From positions 1 to 58,444 of the forward strand of contig JAOAEI010000004.1 in NCBI GenBank assembly GCA_026416875.1: 58,444 bases of DNA, given 5' to 3'. Below the pieces are notes generated by a model. It had not been told where the DNA came from and ran no database searches. It saw only the letters and a program-made list of their open reading frames with translations. Positions 1 to 8,947 of this stretch are shown piece after piece (position 1 is the first letter of the stretch; the number at the start of each line of letters is the position of its first letter). Source of the DNA: Caloramator sp. GTDB lineage: Bacteria; Bacillota; Clostridia; Clostridiales; Caloramatoraceae. Position numbers and translations under genes: made by a program.

Positions 1-873
1 GATTTATTTAAGTATCTTTTAGTGTTAGTTTTAGTTTTATTTTTTGGTATTAATCTTTATGCATACCTTAAATATGGGCATTCTTTATACTATCTTTTTA
101 ATTTAGAAAAGGTATATGATATTAGATTTAAGTCGAGGGATGTGCTTCCAACTTATTTAAAGTATATTCTACAATGGTCAGCCCTTGTTGTTATTCCAAC
201 AAGTATTGCATATTTTACAAAGATAAGAAGGTATTATCTTATAATCATTCCTTTAATAATTCAAGCACTGATTTTTACAATAAACGGTTCAAAGTTTTAT
301 CTATTTTCGCTGCTTATAAATCTTTTTGTATTTTTAATTTATTCAGAAAAACTAATGTATTATATGCTTCCTGCCCTTAATCTTTTTATTACATCAGTTC
401 TTCTTTTAAAGAATAATTTTATAATGTCTGTTGGTATAAGGCGTGCATTTTTTGTTCCTCAATCTTTAAGCTTTGTTTACTACGACTTTTTTACAAAGCA
501 TCCAAAGCTTTATTTGTCAAGCAGCATATTAAAAAGGTTTATTAAAAATATTTATAAGATCGACAGCCCCTTTATTATAGGAAGATATGTTTATCACGAG
601 CCTCAGATGTCGGCTAATGTAAACTACATTGCAAATGCCTATTCCCATATTGGATTTGTTGGGATAATAATATTTACAATCGTCCTTGGACTAGTTCTTT
701 TAGGATTTGAGTATTTTAGTGAAAACAATAGGAATAGAAAATATATCGTTTTAATTTCCTTTAGCTCCTTTTTAGCCCTTGTTAATTCATCCCTTTTGAC
801 TACTTTAAAAACCCATGGGCTTTTGATTGCATTAGTAATGAGCATATTATTCTTAAAAAGCTTTAGGGAATAG
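1..873 (+). CDS. Wzy-like polysaccharide polymerase (5' partial)
   Basis: The reading frame is open to the left edge, so the N-terminus lies outside the window; GTG at 22 is only the first in-window candidate start. What is visible is a very hydrophobic protein of about 290 residues with many transmembrane stretches and few charged residues, ending in Phe-Arg-Glu. A mid-protein segment with a GRY..HEPQMSANVNYIANAYSHIGF-type stretch resembles the periplasmic loop and following helix of oligosaccharide repeat-unit polymerases. Membership is inferred from topology and from the next genes (ligase, nucleotide-sugar dehydrogenase, glycosyltransferases). It probably links repeat units of a surface polysaccharide at the outer face of the membrane. 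It could instead be another multi-pass polysaccharide protein. Confidence 0.6.
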   Translation, partial: DLFKYLLVLVLVLFFGINLYAYLKYGHSLYYLFNLEKVYDIRFKSRDVLPTYLKYILQWSALVVIPTSIAYFTKIRRYYLIIIPLIIQALIFTINGSKFYLFSLLINLFVFLIYSEKLMYYMLPALNLFITSVLLLKNNFIMSVGIRRAFFVPQSLSFVYYDFFTKHPKLYLSSSILKRFIKNIYKIDSPFIIGRYVYHEPQMSANVNYIANAYSHIGFVGIIIFTIVLGLVLLGFEYFSENNRNRKYIVLISFSSFLALVNSSLLTTLKTHGLLIALVMSILFLKSFRE

Positions 874-884
874 AAGGTGTTGCT

Positions 885-2096
885 ATGTTTAAAAGGCTGT
901 TTAATATATCTATATACGTCTTTGTTCTGTTAGTTCCTATATTGCCTTTAAAAATAAAATTAGGATTTTTACCTTTATCTGCAGATTTTATTATTGCTTC
1001 GATTTTGATATTTTTTGGAATTTTAAGTCTTTTATTTGAAGGCGGATTAAAGGAAATTAAAAATTTGAAGGATAGGGGATTAAAGCAAATAAATATCCTT
1101 ATAGCTTTATTTGTTATATTTAACATAATTTCATTTTTTATAGCACTCAATAAAGGGGCAGCAATCAGCGAAAGCTTAAGGTTTTTTGAGTATGTTTTTC
1201 TATTTTATTTTGTAGTTCTTTTAGCCGATAAAAGGACTATAAAAAGGGCCTTTGTTCTGTTTTTTGCATCGATGGTTGCAGCTGCCCTTTATGGAGTTAT
1301 TCAGTTTATATTTGGCCTTTCACCGTATACAGTAAATAGGAATATAAGGCTTAATTCTACCTTTGTAAATCCCAACTATTGGGGAGCAGCTGTAAATATA
1401 GTTATTTTTTACCCTATAGTTGAAATGATAAAAAAGAGAAAGGTAAATATTTACAATTTGTTATTTTTAGTTTTATTCTTGTTTAATCTTTTATTCAGCC
1501 TTAACAGAAGTTCTTGGCTAGCCTTTTTACTTGGCTTATTTGTAGTGCTTCTGATTTTAAATCGAAAATTTATATTCCTTATTCCAGCATTTGTAATCCC
1601 TTTAATTGCCCACCCCTTTACAAGAAAAAGATTTATAACCCTGTTATCTATAGAAAAAATAACAAAGGATGCAAGGTTTAAGCTGTGGAAAACTGCTTAT
1701 CTTATGTTTAAGGAACACTTTTTATTGGGTGTTGGACATGGAAATTACAGATATTTTTATGACGACTACATTAAAAGGTTCCCTGAGCTTTTTGTAAGGA
1801 AGGAGCTTTGGAGTCCCCATAACTCCTTTTTAAAGATGTTTGCTGAGATGGGGATATTTGGTGGGCTAAATTTTATGCTGATTTATATAATGCTTTTTTA
1901 TTTGGTGGTTATAGTTTATAATAAAACAAGGGAATACAAGGCTATTGCCTTGAGCCTTATAGGATTTTGGGTATCATACCTTTTTCAAAATAATTTCAAC
2001 AATCTTATGTTTATACCGCAGTTAAACGTTTTTGCATGGCTTTTAACGGCTTTTATTTATAAGGCCTATGTTTTAGAAGCTGAGGAGGAATTTTAA
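885..2096 (+). CDS. O-antigen ligase/polymerase family membrane protein
   Basis: A 403-residue multi-pass membrane protein starting at an ATG eleven bases after the upstream stop. It has the Wzy_C/O-antigen-ligase layout: about ten hydrophobic helices, an FVNPNYWG motif near residue 160, an SLNRSSWLAF motif after it (the usual S-R-g/s-[ST] segment), and a late extracytoplasmic loop with GVGHGNYRYF and the W-SPHN-F..AEMG box near residue 310, which carries the conserved His. These enzymes transfer or polymerise lipid-linked glycans outside the membrane. In a Gram-positive cell without LPS it most likely works on a secondary wall polysaccharide. The last base of its stop codon overlaps the ATG of the dehydrogenase gene, so the two are translationally coupled. 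Confidence 0.8.
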   Translation: MFKRLFNISIYVFVLLVPILPLKIKLGFLPLSADFIIASILIFFGILSLLFEGGLKEIKNLKDRGLKQINILIALFVIFNIISFFIALNKGAAISESLRFFEYVFLFYFVVLLADKRTIKRAFVLFFASMVAAALYGVIQFIFGLSPYTVNRNIRLNSTFVNPNYWGAAVNIVIFYPIVEMIKKRKVNIYNLLFLVLFLFNLLFSLNRSSWLAFLLGLFVVLLILNRKFIFLIPAFVIPLIAHPFTRKRFITLLSIEKITKDARFKLWKTAYLMFKEHFLLGVGHGNYRYFYDDYIKRFPELFVRKELWSPHNSFLKMFAEMGIFGGLNFMLIYIMLFYLVVIVYNKTREYKAIALSLIGFWVSYLFQNNFNNLMFIPQLNVFAWLLTAFIYKAYVLEAEEEF

Positions 2097-3421
2097 TGGA
2101 TAATATAAAGGAAAGCTTAAAAAATGTTGCAGTTTTTGGACAAGGGTTTGTGGGGCTTCCCCTTTCATTAAGTTTTGCCATGAGGGGATGCAATGTCTAT
2201 GGAGTTGATGTTGTAGAAAGCCTTGTTAAGGATATAAATAGAGGGGTTACCCACCATAAGGAGGCTTTTGAGGGAAGGACTATTCAGGAGATTTTAAAGG
2301 AGCAGCTAAAAGAGGGAAGATACAGGGCAACAACCGATGGGGTTTTAGCTTTAAAGGAATGCAATAACATAGTTGTTACCGTTGGGATACCAATAATAAA
2401 TGGACAGCATGATTTAACTGATCTTGTTGAGTGCGTAAGGCTTATAGGGAAAAATTTAAAAAGGAAAGATTTAGTTATTATTAGAAGCACGGTGATCCCT
2501 GGAACAACAGAGGAGGTTTTACTGCCAGTTCTTGAAGAAGAATCCGGAATGAAAGCAGGTGTAGACTTTTATCTTGCATACTCATCTGAAAGGATTGCAG
2601 AAGGTAAAGCCTTTGAGGAGTTTGCATATATGCCGACGGTTGTCGCAGGTGTTAATGAAGAAAGCGCCAAAAGGGCAAAGGAGCTTCTTGAGATAGTCTG
2701 CAAGACGGATGTTTATATAGCAAGCTCTATTAAGGTTGTTGAAACTGCAAAGGTTTTTGAAAATGTTCAAAGGGATGTTAATATCGCGATGGTTCAGGAG
2801 TTTGCAAGGTTTACTGAAGCCCTTGGAATAAATATTTTTGAGGTTATAAAGGTTGCAAATACACATAAGAGGGTTAATCTTTTAGTTCCAGGTCCTGGCG
2901 TTGGAGGATACTGCATACCTAATGCATATCATTATTTAGAGCCAAAGGCAAAGGAGCTTGGGGTAAAATTAGATATTTTAAGGCTTTCAAGGGAAAAGAA
3001 TGCAAAGCTTCCTGAGGTTATGGTAAATATTATGGAAAAGCTTTTAAAGGATGCAGGAAAGACTTTAGAGGGGGCTAAAATAGGCGTTTTAGGAATTGCA
3101 ATGAAGGATTATTCTAACGATGATAGAATTAGCCCTCCTATTGAGATAGTAAAGATTTTAAGAAAAAGGGGTGCAAAGGTGTTAGCCTATGATCCTGCTG
3201 TTGTTACAGAATATCCCTTTAAGGTAAATAGCCTTGAGGAAGCTATAAAGGACGCAGACGGTATAATGGTCCTTGCAAAGCAGAAGGAGTTTGAGGATAT
3301 AAATATTGAAGATATCATAGGAAATCTTCAAAAGGGTGCAGTGGTTTTCGATACGAAGAATTTGTTTGAGGGATTTAAAAATGCCTTAGAAGATGAGGGG
3401 ATTATTTATAAAACTATTTAA
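2096..3421 (+). CDS. Nucleotide-sugar dehydrogenase (UDP-ManNAc/UDP-glucose dehydrogenase family)
   Basis: A 441-residue protein with the three-part UDPG/GDP-mannose dehydrogenase architecture: an N-terminal Rossmann domain with GQGFVGLP (residues 15-22), a central domain with FENVQRDVNIA (221-231), and a C-terminal domain with GIAMK. The catalytic Cys is at about residue 273 in GPGVGGYCIP. The residues after it (NAYHYL) differ from the usual V-DP-Y-L, and the usual SPER is SSER. The enzyme would oxidise a UDP-sugar to the uronate with 2 NAD+. Pairing with a TagA/WecG-type transferase two genes downstream suggests UDP-ManNAc to UDP-ManNAcA, but substrate cannot be read from sequence. A terminator follows at 3419-3451. 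Confidence 0.85.
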   Translation: MDNIKESLKNVAVFGQGFVGLPLSLSFAMRGCNVYGVDVVESLVKDINRGVTHHKEAFEGRTIQEILKEQLKEGRYRATTDGVLALKECNNIVVTVGIPIINGQHDLTDLVECVRLIGKNLKRKDLVIIRSTVIPGTTEEVLLPVLEEESGMKAGVDFYLAYSSERIAEGKAFEEFAYMPTVVAGVNEESAKRAKELLEIVCKTDVYIASSIKVVETAKVFENVQRDVNIAMVQEFARFTEALGINIFEVIKVANTHKRVNLLVPGPGVGGYCIPNAYHYLEPKAKELGVKLDILRLSREKNAKLPEVMVNIMEKLLKDAGKTLEGAKIGVLGIAMKDYSNDDRISPPIEIVKILRKRGAKVLAYDPAVVTEYPFKVNSLEEAIKDADGIMVLAKQKEFEDINIEDIIGNLQKGAVVFDTKNLFEGFKNALEDEGIIYKTI

Positions 3422-3451
3422 GGACGGCGAATTTGCCGTCCTTAAATTTTA
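3419..3451 (+). terminator. Intrinsic terminator after nucleotide-sugar dehydrogenase
   Basis: Ten-base-pair stem TAAGGACGGC / GCCGTCCTTA around a 6-base loop, followed by an AT-rich tract. It overlaps the stop codon and separates the polymerase-ligase-dehydrogenase block from the glycosyltransferase block. Confidence 0.85.
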
Positions 3452-3518
3452 TTTGATTAGTTATTTTAGATATGGTATAAATAATTTGTAGAATACTCAT
3501 CTAATGAGGAGAGGTTTT

Positions 3519-4622
3519 ATGAAGGTTTTACATATTATAAGCGGTGGTGAAGTTGGGGGCTCTAAACGGCATCTCTTAAGCCTTGCCGCAAATGCAAAAT
3601 CCTTTAAAAACATAATAATCTGTCTTATGGATGGTGCCCTTTACAGGGAAGGACTAGAAATGGGTCTTGACATTCGCCTTATTGAACAAAGGGGAAGATT
3701 TGACCTTAGCATTCTGGATGAGATTAAAAAGGTTGCAGTAAAGGAAGATGTTGATATAATAAATTGCCACGGCGGAAGGGCAAACTTTTTAGGGATGTTT
3801 CTAAAAAAACTTATAAATAAGCCCTTTGTTACTACTATTCATAGCGACTACCTTAGAGATTACGAGGGAAATCCCTTTAAAACCCTTATCTTTTCTAGGA
3901 TAAATGCCTATGCATTAAAGAGCTTTGACTACTACATTGCCGTTTCAAAGGATTTTAAGAAAATGCTAATAGATAGGGGATATGATGAAGAAAAAATATT
4001 TGTTGTATATAATGGAATCGACTTTGACGAGGTTTATAATTTCGACCGCGATGAGATAATAGAAAAATATGGCCTTCCAAGGAATAAAAAGTTTGTAACT
4101 ATGGTTGCAAGGCTTCATCCAATTAAGGGACATCAATTTTTCTTCCAAGCTGCAAAAAAGGTTTTAAAGGAATGTCCCGATGCGATGTTTTTAATCGTAG
4201 GAGATGGACCAATAAAAAGTCAGCTTGAGGAGTATGTGAAAGAGATTGATTTAGATGATAGTGTGGTGTTTTTAGGCTTCCAAAGGCCGGATGAGTTTAT
4301 ATATTTATCTAAGTTTACCTCCCTAACATCAAGGAGCGAAAGCTTCCCCTTAAGCATATTAGAGTCTGCAAAATATAAAAGAACGGTTGTATCAACTTTG
4401 GTAGGAGGAATTTCTGACCTTATAGAGGATGGAAAAAACGGCTATTTAGTTGAGTATGGGGATGTTGAGGCTTTAACAGAAAAAATGCTAAATCTTTTGA
4501 AGGACAATTTAAAATGCATAGAATTTGGAATTAAACTCCATGACAAGGCAAGGGCATTGTATTCGATTGAAAGTTTTGTTGAAGGCTACGAAAAAATATA
4601 CGTGAAGATAATGGAGGAGTAA
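3519..4622 (+). CDS. Glycosyltransferase family 4 (GT-B fold)
   Basis: The ATG at 3519 is preferred over one at 3504 because GAGGAGAGG sits just ahead of it; the product has 367 residues. The N-terminal half begins KVLHIISGGEVGGSKRHL, the donor/acceptor glycine-rich start of GT4 enzymes. The C-terminal half has the glycosyl_transf_1 signatures RLHPIKGH and SESFPLSILESAKYKRTVV, whose two glutamates form the E-x7-E nucleotide-sugar motif, followed by DG-NGYLV. The role is transfer of a sugar during assembly of a lipid-linked surface glycan on the cytoplasmic face. Its stop is one base before the next gene's ATG, so it is co-transcribed with tagA and the deacetylase. Confidence 0.88.
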   Translation: MKVLHIISGGEVGGSKRHLLSLAANAKSFKNIIICLMDGALYREGLEMGLDIRLIEQRGRFDLSILDEIKKVAVKEDVDIINCHGGRANFLGMFLKKLINKPFVTTIHSDYLRDYEGNPFKTLIFSRINAYALKSFDYYIAVSKDFKKMLIDRGYDEEKIFVVYNGIDFDEVYNFDRDEIIEKYGLPRNKKFVTMVARLHPIKGHQFFFQAAKKVLKECPDAMFLIVGDGPIKSQLEEYVKEIDLDDSVVFLGFQRPDEFIYLSKFTSLTSRSESFPLSILESAKYKRTVVSTLVGGISDLIEDGKNGYLVEYGDVEALTEKMLNLLKDNLKCIEFGIKLHDKARALYSIESFVEGYEKIYVKIMEE

Positions 4623-4623
4623 T

Positions 4624-5346
4624 ATGAAAAAGGAAAGGTATCTTGGCATCGATGTTTGTCCCCTTAATATGGGACAAGTTCTTGTGGAAGTAGATAGAAT
4701 TATAATGGAAAGAAAACCATCATTTATTGTTGCCATAAATCCTGAGAAAATAATGAAGGCTCAGGAGGATGAAAACTTAAAACATTTATTAAACAGTGCA
4801 GCGATCCAGATTGCTGATGGTGTTGGTGTTGTTATTGCTTCAATTTTAAATGGAGGAAGGATAAGGTCAAGGGTTACAGGAATTGACCTTATGATAAACA
4901 TATGTAAAAGGGCAGCTGAAAAAGGATATAGGGTTTACATATTAGGGGCAAAGCCTGGTGTTGCTGATGAGGCTGTTAGGGTTTTAAAGGAAAGATTTAA
5001 AGGGCTGAATGTAGTTGGAGTTAGAGACGGTTATTTTAACGACGAAGAGGAAGTGATTAATGACATTAAGGACAAGGCTCCTGATATTTTATTTGTTGCA
5101 ATGGGAAGCCCAAAGCAGGAGTATTGGATAACTAAGAATATGGAAAGGCTTCAAGTCCCCCTCCTTATGGGGATTGGAGGCAGCCTTGATGTTATTTCAG
5201 GAAATATTAAAAGAGCACCAAAGATAATGAGAAGGCTAGGGCTTGAGTGGCTTTTTAGACTTATAAAGGAGCCCTGGAGGTATAAAAGGATGTCGGTCCT
5301 TCCAGTGTTCTTGTGTAGAGTTTTAAGGGAGAGGTTTAAAAGATGA
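4624..5346 (+). CDS. tagA: WecG/TagA/CpsF family glycosyltransferase
   Basis: A 240-residue protein covering the whole family: ATG directly after the previous stop, N-terminal MKKERYLGIDVCPLN, the AINPEKIM strand, IADGVGVV with Asp65 (the position proposed as catalytic base in the Thermoanaerobacter italicus TagA structure), VTGIDLM, and the GMGSPKQE-type motif (AMGSPKQEYW). The C-terminal tail LEWLFRLIKEPWRYKRM is the membrane-targeting appendage of TagA enzymes. TagA adds ManNAc to GlcNAc-PP-undecaprenol in teichoic acid linkage synthesis; WecG adds ManNAcA. The nearby dehydrogenase makes ManNAcA possible here. The symbol reflects family, not a proven substrate. It overlaps the next gene by 4 bases (ATGA). 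Confidence 0.9.
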   Translation: MKKERYLGIDVCPLNMGQVLVEVDRIIMERKPSFIVAINPEKIMKAQEDENLKHLLNSAAIQIADGVGVVIASILNGGRIRSRVTGIDLMINICKRAAEKGYRVYILGAKPGVADEAVRVLKERFKGLNVVGVRDGYFNDEEEVINDIKDKAPDILFVAMGSPKQEYWITKNMERLQVPLLMGIGGSLDVISGNIKRAPKIMRRLGLEWLFRLIKEPWRYKRMSVLPVFLCRVLRERFKR

Positions 5347-6194
5347 AAAGATTTTGGCTTTTAGTTTTATTTTTTTTCATTTTTAATTTTAGAGTTTATG
5401 CAAAGGTTGAGAAGAAAATTTACTACAAGGATAAAATCGCTGTTTTAACCTATCATAATGTAAGCCCTAAACCTTTGACTAATCTTACTATAACTCCGGA
5501 AAGGTTTGAGGATGATTTATTGACTTTAAAGAGGATGGGATTTAATTTTATTTCTTTAAAGGATACAATTGATTGCCTTGAAGGGAGAAGAAGGCCACCT
5601 GTAAATGCCCTTTTGATAACCTTTGACGATGGGCTTAAGGGTTTTTACAGATATGCCCTTCCTGTTTTAAGAAAATATAATATTCCATCGGTAAATTTTA
5701 TCGTAACCTCAAGGATAAATACGAAAGGACAGAAGGACAGTTTTTCAATGAATGAGGAGGAAGTAAAGGAAGCCTTTTCAAGCGGACTTATTGAAATAGA
5801 TTCCCATACCCATGAGAGCCACGATTATATTTATATAAATGAATCCCTAAAGCAGGGCGGAAAGCTTGCACATAGAGGATATGATCCTATCTCTAAAAGG
5901 TTTGAAAGGGAAGGAGATTATGAGAAAAGGATATATGAAGATCTTGTAAAGTCGAGGGAGGTTATTAAAAACCTTTTAGGTAAGGATTCTAATGTCTTAT
6001 GTTTTCCTTTTGGACAGTATAATAAAAAGGTTTTAGAGATTGCAAAAAAGGCAGGGTTTGAATATTTTGTTACTACTGAAAGAGGGTTTAACAAATTCAA
6101 TTCAAAGAGCAAGAAAATATATCGCTTTCCAGCAGGTTATGCAAATATAAGGATTGAGGATGTAGTTAAAGAAATTATTGAAAAGGGAAAATAA
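5343..6194 (+). CDS. Secreted polysaccharide deacetylase (NodB domain)
   Basis: A 283-residue protein with an N-terminal hydrophobic export signal (residues 5-19, ending VYA). The carbohydrate-esterase-4 domain follows: LTYHNVS near 36, the TFDDG metal/catalytic motif at 93-97, the zinc-binding SHTHESH at about 150, and CFPFGQYN as the later family motif. The start region with TPERF..L..M and the GFNFISLKD stretch resembles PgaB/IcaB-type deacetylases of poly-GlcNAc or of wall glycans. It is predicted to remove N-acetyl groups outside the membrane. Its start overlaps tagA by four bases, so it is the last gene of the polysaccharide operon and a long hairpin follows. Confidence 0.88.
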   Translation: MKRFWLLVLFFFIFNFRVYAKVEKKIYYKDKIAVLTYHNVSPKPLTNLTITPERFEDDLLTLKRMGFNFISLKDTIDCLEGRRRPPVNALLITFDDGLKGFYRYALPVLRKYNIPSVNFIVTSRINTKGQKDSFSMNEEEVKEAFSSGLIEIDSHTHESHDYIYINESLKQGGKLAHRGYDPISKRFEREGDYEKRIYEDLVKSREVIKNLLGKDSNVLCFPFGQYNKKVLEIAKKAGFEYFVTTERGFNKFNSKSKKIYRFPAGYANIRIEDVVKEIIEKGK

Positions 6195-6202
6195 TTAAAT
6201 TT

Positions 6203-6262
6203 AAAATCACCCTTTAAGATGAGAATAAATTTTATTCAGCATCTTAATAGGGTGATTTTTTT
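6203..6262 (+). terminator. Long hairpin terminator before argG
   Basis: Outer arms (AAAATCACCC..AAGATG and CATCTT..GGGTGATTTT) enclose an inner stem GAATAAA / TTTATTC, followed by a T run. It ends the polysaccharide operon just upstream of the argG promoter. Confidence 0.75.
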
Positions 6263-6272
6263 AAAAATACTA

Positions 6273-6301
6273 TTGCATAAATATAAAAATAATTGTATAA
6301 T
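6273..6301 (+). promoter_or_regulatory. Sigma-A-type promoter of argGH
   Basis: -35 TTGCAT (6273-6278), 17-base spacer, perfect -10 TATAAT (6296-6301), so transcription should start near 6308, before the AGAGGAGGAG ribosome-binding site at 6318-6327. The TGCATAAATAT and TATAATTATA stretches loosely resemble ARG-box half sites, so ArgR control is possible but not shown. Confidence 0.7.
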
Positions 6302-6332
6302 TATAAAAACAAAATAAAGAGGAGGAGTTCAC

Positions 6333-7534
6333 ATGGGAAGATAATACTTGCTTATTCAGGAGGCCTTGACACATCGATAATCATTCCTTGGCTAAAGGAA
6401 AACTATGATGCTGAGATTATAGCTGTGTGCATCGACGTTGGACAGGGAGATGACATGAAAAAGATAGAGGAAAAGGCGTTAAAATCAGAAGCATCGAAGG
6501 TTTATATTGTAGATGTTAAAGAGGAGTTCGTAAAGGATTACCTTTTTAAGGCAATCAAAGCAAGGGCCCTTTATGAGGGAAAATATTTGCTTGGGACAGC
6601 CTTTGCAAGACCTTTAATGGCAAAAAAACTTGTTGAAATTGCCCACAAGGAAAAAGCAATATATATCTGCCACGGCTGCACTGGAAAGGGCAATGATCAG
6701 GTAAGGTTTGAGCTTGGTATTGCTGCCCTTGATCCTAGGATAAAAATAATTGCACCCTGGAGGATATGGGATATAAAATCAAGGGAGGATGCTATAGACT
6801 ACGCCAATTTAAAGGGAATAGAAGTTCCTGTAACTAAGCAAAAGATTTATTCCGTTGATAAAAATTTATGGCATGTAAGTCATGAAGGTGGGGATTTAGA
6901 GGACCCTAAAAATGAACATAAAATTGAAATGTATGATATCGTAACTCCACCTGAAATGGCAAAGGATGAAGCTACCTATGTTGAGATTGAGTTCGAAAAG
7001 GGCATTCCTAAAAAGGTTGATGGGAAGGAACTTGCTCCAGTTGAACTTATTGAGGTTTTAAATAAAATAGGCGGAGAAAATGGAATTGGAGTTATAGATA
7101 TCATTGAAAATAGATTGGTGGGTATGAAATCAAGGGGAGTTTATGAAACTCCTGCTGGAAGCATACTTTATGAGGCCCACAGGTATCTTGAATATTTAAC
7201 ATTAGACAAGGAAACCCTTCATTTTAAGGAAATTATTTCTCATAAATATACAGAAATTGTCTATAATGGTTTATGGTTTACAACTTTAAGGGAGGCCATC
7301 GACGACTTTATAGAAAAAACTCAGGAAAATGTAACTGGAAAAGTAAAACTAAAGCTTTATAAGGGCAACATCATTCCTGCCGGAGTTGAGAGCAAATTTG
7401 CCCTTTATGATAAAGATATTTCCTCCTTTGGATATAGCGAAATTTACAGCCACAAGGATGCAGAGGGCTTTATCAATTTATATGGGCTTCCTATAAAGAT
7501 TAAGGCTATGATGAAGATGGGGATGATAAAATGA
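6333..7534 (+). pseudogene. argG: Argininosuccinate synthase, frameshifted at the start codon
   Basis: From the third codon onward this is a complete argininosuccinate synthase (about 400 residues): [16 protein letters not shown]-binding motif, [16 protein letters not shown], and [15 protein letters not shown]-type motifs. It would ligate citrulline and aspartate with ATP. The natural start is the ATG at 6333, 5 bases after the SD. It reads Met-Gly-Arg-stop, while the enzyme frame passes through this point as His-Gly-Lys-Ile-Ile. One extra A or G within 6335-6340 would give Met-Gly-Lys-Ile-Ile-Leu, the normal N-terminus. A TTG at 6293 is in frame but lies in the -10 region and would translate the SD. 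Either this is a sequencing error or argG is not normally translated. The end overlaps argH by four bases. Confidence 0.85.
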
Positions 7535-8850
7535 AAAAGCTATGGGGAGGACGATTTGAAAAGGAAGAAAATCCTTTGATGAAAAAGTTTAATTCTTCCT
7601 TTGAGATCGATAAAAGGTTGATTTTCGATGATATAGAAGGAAGCATAGCCCATGCGAAGATGCTTACAAAGGTAGGAATATTAAAGGAAGATGAAGGAGA
7701 AAAGATAATAAAAGGTCTTGAGGAAATATTAGAGGATATTAAACTTGGAAATTTGGAACTAAAGGGAGACTTTGAGGATGTCCACAGCTTTATGGAGTTT
7801 AACTTAATCCAAAGGATAGGGAGTTTAGGGAAAAAGCTTCATACGGCAAGATCGAGAAATGATCAGGTGGTTACAGATTTAAAATTGTTTTTAAAAAGGG
7901 AATGCAGCATTATAATAGAAAAAATACAGTGCCTTCAGCAAACTATTGAGAAAAAAGCTCTTGAAAATCCATATATTATGGCAGGCTTTACCCATCTTCA
8001 GCCTGCCCAAGTTATAACATTTAAGCAATATTTAATGGCTTATTTTAATATGCTGGAAAGGGATAAAAAAAGGATTCTAAATACAGTCGACATTATGGAT
8101 GAATGCCCATTAGGCTGCTGTGCCCTTGCCGGAACAACCTATGATATAGATAGGGAATTTACAGCTAAAATTTTAGGATTTAAAAGGCCAGTTGAAAATT
8201 TTTTAGATGGAGTTTCAGATCGGGATTTTGCCCTTGAAATTTTGTCGGATCTTTCAATTTTAATGATGCATCTTAGCAGGATATCTGAAGATTTTATAAT
8301 ATATTCTTCATGCCAGTTTAAATTTATAACTTTGGATGATGAATTTTCAACAGGAAGCAGCATAATGCCACAAAAGAAAAATCCAGACTCTCTAGAGCTT
8401 ATAAGGGGAAAGGCTGGAAAGGTATATGGTAATTTACTTTCACTTTTGGCTACCTTAAAGGGGCTTCCCCTTGCATATAATAAGGACATGCAGGAGGACA
8501 AGGAGGCCTTATTTGAAGCCCTGGATACCGTAAAGATTTGTCTAGACATTCTAGATGGAGTAATAAGAACCTTAAAGGTAAATAAAGATAAACTTTTAAA
8601 GGCGGTGGAAGACGGATATTTAAACGCAACTGAGGTTGCGGATTATCTTGTAAACAAAGGTGTTCCCTTTAGGGATGCCCACGAAATCGTCGGAAGGATA
8701 GTCTTATATTGTGAGGCAAAAGAAAAAAGCATAAATGAACTTAGCTTAGAAGAATTTAAAGTCTTTTCAATTTTCTTTGAAGAAGATATTTACGACTTTA
8801 TAGATTATTACAAAATATTAAAAAGGGGAATAAAGAAGAATATGCTGTAG
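7531..8850 (+). CDS. argH: Argininosuccinate lyase
   Basis: A 439-residue fumarase/aspartase-superfamily enzyme that splits argininosuccinate to arginine and fumarate, the last step of arginine synthesis. Landmarks are LWGGRFE at the N-terminus, [10 protein letters not shown] around residue 110, the TH-QPAQ motif ([13 protein letters not shown]) with a catalytic His, and the signature [12 protein letters not shown] that carries the mobile serine loop. The protein is a little shorter than the usual 455-470 residues: the C-terminal tail after FEEDIYDFI lacks the common GGTAP-like end. This leaves the active-site segments intact. Its ATG overlaps the argG stop, so the pair is translationally coupled. 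Confidence 0.93.
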   Translation: MKKLWGGRFEKEENPLMKKFNSSFEIDKRLIFDDIEGSIAHAKMLTKVGILKEDEGEKIIKGLEEILEDIKLGNLELKGDFEDVHSFMEFNLIQRIGSLGKKLHTARSRNDQVVTDLKLFLKRECSIIIEKIQCLQQTIEKKALENPYIMAGFTHLQPAQVITFKQYLMAYFNMLERDKKRILNTVDIMDECPLGCCALAGTTYDIDREFTAKILGFKRPVENFLDGVSDRDFALEILSDLSILMMHLSRISEDFIIYSSCQFKFITLDDEFSTGSSIMPQKKNPDSLELIRGKAGKVYGNLLSLLATLKGLPLAYNKDMQEDKEALFEALDTVKICLDILDGVIRTLKVNKDKLLKAVEDGYLNATEVADYLVNKGVPFRDAHEIVGRIVLYCEAKEKSINELSLEEFKVFSIFFEEDIYDFIDYYKILKRGIKKNML

Positions 8851-8884
8851 GTATATAGTAAAAATATTTTAACAATTCAAAATA

Positions 8885-8913
8885 TTGAAAATGTTTTGAA
8901 TAAATTATATACT
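8885..8913 (+). promoter_or_regulatory. Sigma-A-type promoter of the liv operon
   Basis: -35 TTGAAA (8885-8890), 17-base spacer, -10 TATACT (8908-8913). It is placed 34 bases before the livK start, whose SD is AAAGGAGGATG. Confidence 0.7.
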
Positions 8914-8947
8914 AAAATTGGACAAATTGCACAAAGGAGGATGTCAA

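Noticed and set aside
6293-6332. TTG at 6293 as the start of argG, adding 13 residues
   Set aside because: It lies next to the -10 box and translates through the SD; no ArgS-G-family protein has this N-terminus.
8139-8549. Minus-strand ORF of 136 codons within argH
   Set aside because: Antisense of conserved argH motifs, no SD or terminator.
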